From Candidatus Hydrogenedentota bacterium (GTDB lineage Bacteria; Hydrogenedentota; Hydrogenedentia; Hydrogenedentales; CAITNO01): 7,448 bases of DNA. How positions within the stretch are numbered: the stretch's first letter is position 1; each line of letters begins with the position of its first letter. The translations under genes were made by a program, and so were the position numbers. The notes beneath the pieces were generated by a model. It was not told the DNA's origin. It was given only the letters and a program-made list of their open reading frames with translations, and ran no database searches. Location: the NCBI GenBank assembly GCA_022710255.1, contig JAKLHG010000182.1, positions 1-7,448 of the forward strand, given 5' to 3'. This document shows positions 5,904 to 7,448 of this stretch, one piece after another.

Positions 5904-6779
5904 ATGTTCGTAAAAAAAAGTGATTCATATTGGCCTAAATACTGTTGTATTACCATTACGCTGTTTTTTTTGGCGCTGTTCCTGGTGCTTCCCCTGGTTG
6001 TTGTTTTCGAAGAGGCTTTCCGGGGAGGAATCACCGTTTACCTGGCTGCCATCACGGAACCGGACGCCCGGGCGGCTGTTGTGTTGACGCTGCTGGCGGC
6101 CCTCGTGGCTGTACCGCTCAATGCGGCCTTTGGAATCGCCGCGGCATGGGCGCTTACCAAGTTTGAATTTCGGGGGAAGAGCCTCCTCCTCACGCTCATC
6201 GACCTTCCTTTCGCCGTGCCGCCGGTCATCGCTGGATTTCTCTTTATTTTATGCCTGGGGACTTCCGGAGTGCTTGGGCCGTGGCTTGATGCCGCCGACA
6301 TCCGGATTATCTTCGCTGTGCCGGGTATTATCATAGCGACCTTGTTCATCACATTCCCCTTTGTCGCCCGTGAATTGATTCCCCTGATGCAGGAACAGGG
6401 TGTGGAGGAGGAACAAGCCGCCCGGTCTCTGGGTGCAAGCGGGTTCAAAACCTTCTGGCATGTCACCTTGCCTAACATCAAGTGGGCCCTGCTTTACGGC
6501 ATCATCCTCTGTAATGCCCGCGCCATGGGCGAATTCGGTGCCGTCTCCGTAGTATCGGGCCATATTCGGGGGGCGACCAATACAATGCCCCTGCACATAG
6601 AAATCCTGTATAACGAATATAATTTTCCAGCTGCTTTCGCAGTCGCTTCGCTGCTCGCGTTGCTGGCCTTGGTCACACTGGCCTTGAAAAGCGCCCTCGA
6701 GTGGAAACTGCGGCGAGAACGCCGCTTGAGATCTTTCGAAGATGGGATAACCGGGGAGCAACCCTCTCATGAGCATTGA
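5904..6779 (+). CDS. cysW: Sulfate ABC transporter permease CysW
   Basis: The 291 residues equal the length of E. coli CysW. Hydrophobic segments lie at about 15-36, 57-81, 97-118, 133-153, 194-215 and 244-264. The coupling motif is EEQAARSLGASGFKTFW (169-185; E170, A172, A173, G177). IDLPFAVPPVIAGFLFIL (99-116), FPFVARELIPLM (151-162) and the block AMGEFGAVSVVSGHIRG followed by NTMPLHIEILYNEYN (207-240) are diagnostic of CysW as opposed to CysT. It is the second half of the sulfate channel. A purine-rich GGGGGGA (5888-5894) at the end of cysT serves as ribosome site. Its last 11 bases overlap the start of cysA, indicating translational coupling. Confidence 0.95.
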   Translation: MFVKKSDSYWPKYCCITITLFFLALFLVLPLVVVFEEAFRGGITVYLAAITEPDARAAVVLTLLAALVAVPLNAAFGIAAAWALTKFEFRGKSLLLTLIDLPFAVPPVIAGFLFILCLGTSGVLGPWLDAADIRIIFAVPGIIIATLFITFPFVARELIPLMQEQGVEEEQAARSLGASGFKTFWHVTLPNIKWALLYGIILCNARAMGEFGAVSVVSGHIRGATNTMPLHIEILYNEYNFPAAFAVASLLALLALVTLALKSALEWKLRRERRLRSFEDGITGEQPSHEH

Positions 6780-7448
6780 AGTCCGTAATATCAGCAAGAC
6801 CTTTGGCAGGTTCAAAGCCTTGCGGGATGTAAGCCTGCGCGTGGAATCGGGAGAACTCGTCGCTCTGCTTGGGCCTTCCGGTTCAGGGAAAACGACGTTG
6901 CTCAGGATTATTGCCGGGCTGGATACCCCCGATCCGGGGCCGCAGGTACAGGTGCGCCTGAATGATGAAGACGTCGCGGCGCATAATGCGCGCAACAGGC
7001 GCGTAGGATTTGTTTTTCAACATTACGCCCTGTTTCGGCATATGACGGTATTCGATAATATTGCCTTCGGACTGCGAGCCCTGCCCAGAGGACCGCGCCC
7101 CGACCGTAAGACCATTCACCGTAAAGTTACGCAACTGCTGCAACTGATTCAATTGGAGAACCTGGGGAATCGCTATCCGTCCCAACTTTCTGGTGGTCAG
7201 CGGCAGCGCGTCGCCCTGGCGCGGGCCCTTGCCATCGAACCCCGGGTGCTGCTGTTGGATGAACCCTTCGGATCTCTTGACGCGCAGGTACGCAAGGACT
7301 TGCGTAAATGGCTGCGCCGACTCCATGAGGAAATCCAGATTACCAGCGTCTTTGTTACACATGACCAGGAAGAAGCGCTTGAACTGGCCAACCGGGTGGT
7401 CGTAATGAACGAAGGGCATATCGAACAGATAGGCTCCCCAGACGAGGT
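6769..7448 (+). CDS. cysA: Sulfate ABC transporter ATP-binding protein CysA (N-terminal part, runs off right edge)
   Basis: The 226 visible residues cover the whole nucleotide-binding domain. E. coli CysA has 365, so the C-terminal regulatory part is missing. All ABC motifs are intact: Walker A GPSGSGKTT (35-43), Q-loop VFQHYALF (82-89, Q84), signature LSGGQ (140-144), Walker B VLLLDEP (160-166), D-loop SLDA (169-172) and switch H198 in VFVTHDQEEALE. VRKDLRKWLRRLHEE (174-188) and RVVVMNEGHIEQIGSP (209-224) are typical of CysA rather than other importers. It hydrolyses ATP to drive CysTW. A short extra stretch at 56-61 (PGPQVQ) lies between Walker A and the Q-loop. GGGGAG (6753-6758) supports the ATG at 6769, which overlaps the cysW end. 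Confidence 0.95.
   Translation, partial: MSIEVRNISKTFGRFKALRDVSLRVESGELVALLGPSGSGKTTLLRIIAGLDTPDPGPQVQVRLNDEDVAAHNARNRRVGFVFQHYALFRHMTVFDNIAFGLRALPRGPRPDRKTIHRKVTQLLQLIQLENLGNRYPSQLSGGQRQRVALARALAIEPRVLLLDEPFGSLDAQVRKDLRKWLRRLHEEIQITSVFVTHDQEEALELANRVVVMNEGHIEQIGSPDE

Noticed and set aside
6249..6995. A 248-codon minus-strand open frame across the cysW/cysA junction
   Set aside because: It is fully covered by two well-supported plus-strand transporter genes and its translation resembles no family I know.

Overview
The window reads as chromosomal DNA of a Gram-negative-type bacterium with moderately high GC. It has two divergent transcription units on either side of a regulatory gap at about 3058-3478. 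The lineage cannot be fixed from the sequence. A ceramidase-family protein beside a sugar-amine enzyme fusion would suit an uncultured environmental heterotroph, for example in the PVC or Hydrogenedentota range, but that is only a guess.

Left arm, minus strand (1-3057): a fused two-domain enzyme comes first. It has an N-terminal NAD-dependent epimerase/dehydratase (extended SDR) domain and a C-terminal DegT/DnrJ/EryC1/StrS PLP aminotransferase domain. After 74 bases follows the start of a secreted neutral/alkaline ceramidase-like protein that runs off the left edge. The fusion looks like a nucleotide-sugar amination enzyme. However, its SDR half has Phe where the catalytic Tyr of YxxxK should be.

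Centre (3058-3478): no gene is visible. The gap holds a good sigma-70 promoter facing right, an extended -10 element facing left with a leader of roughly 275 bases, and several inverted repeats. One repeat is a perfect 12-bp palindrome lying just past the predicted rightward transcription start.

Right arm, plus strand (3479-7448): a tightly packed sulfate-uptake operon. The order is Rrf2-family regulator (three cysteines), sulfate-binding protein (sbp), the two membrane permeases (cysT, cysW) and the ATPase (cysA, cut by the right edge). Gaps are 14, 23 and 6 bases, then an 11-base overlap. Together these encode a complete SulT-type importer. The simplest model is that the Rrf2 protein senses Fe-S or thiol status and controls its own operon through the palindrome at the promoter.

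Most of the window is well-understood biology. The less ordinary items are the SDR-aminotransferase fusion with its altered active site, the Rrf2-led sulfate operon with its candidate operator, and the ceramidase-like protein whose nucleophile motif looks non-canonical.
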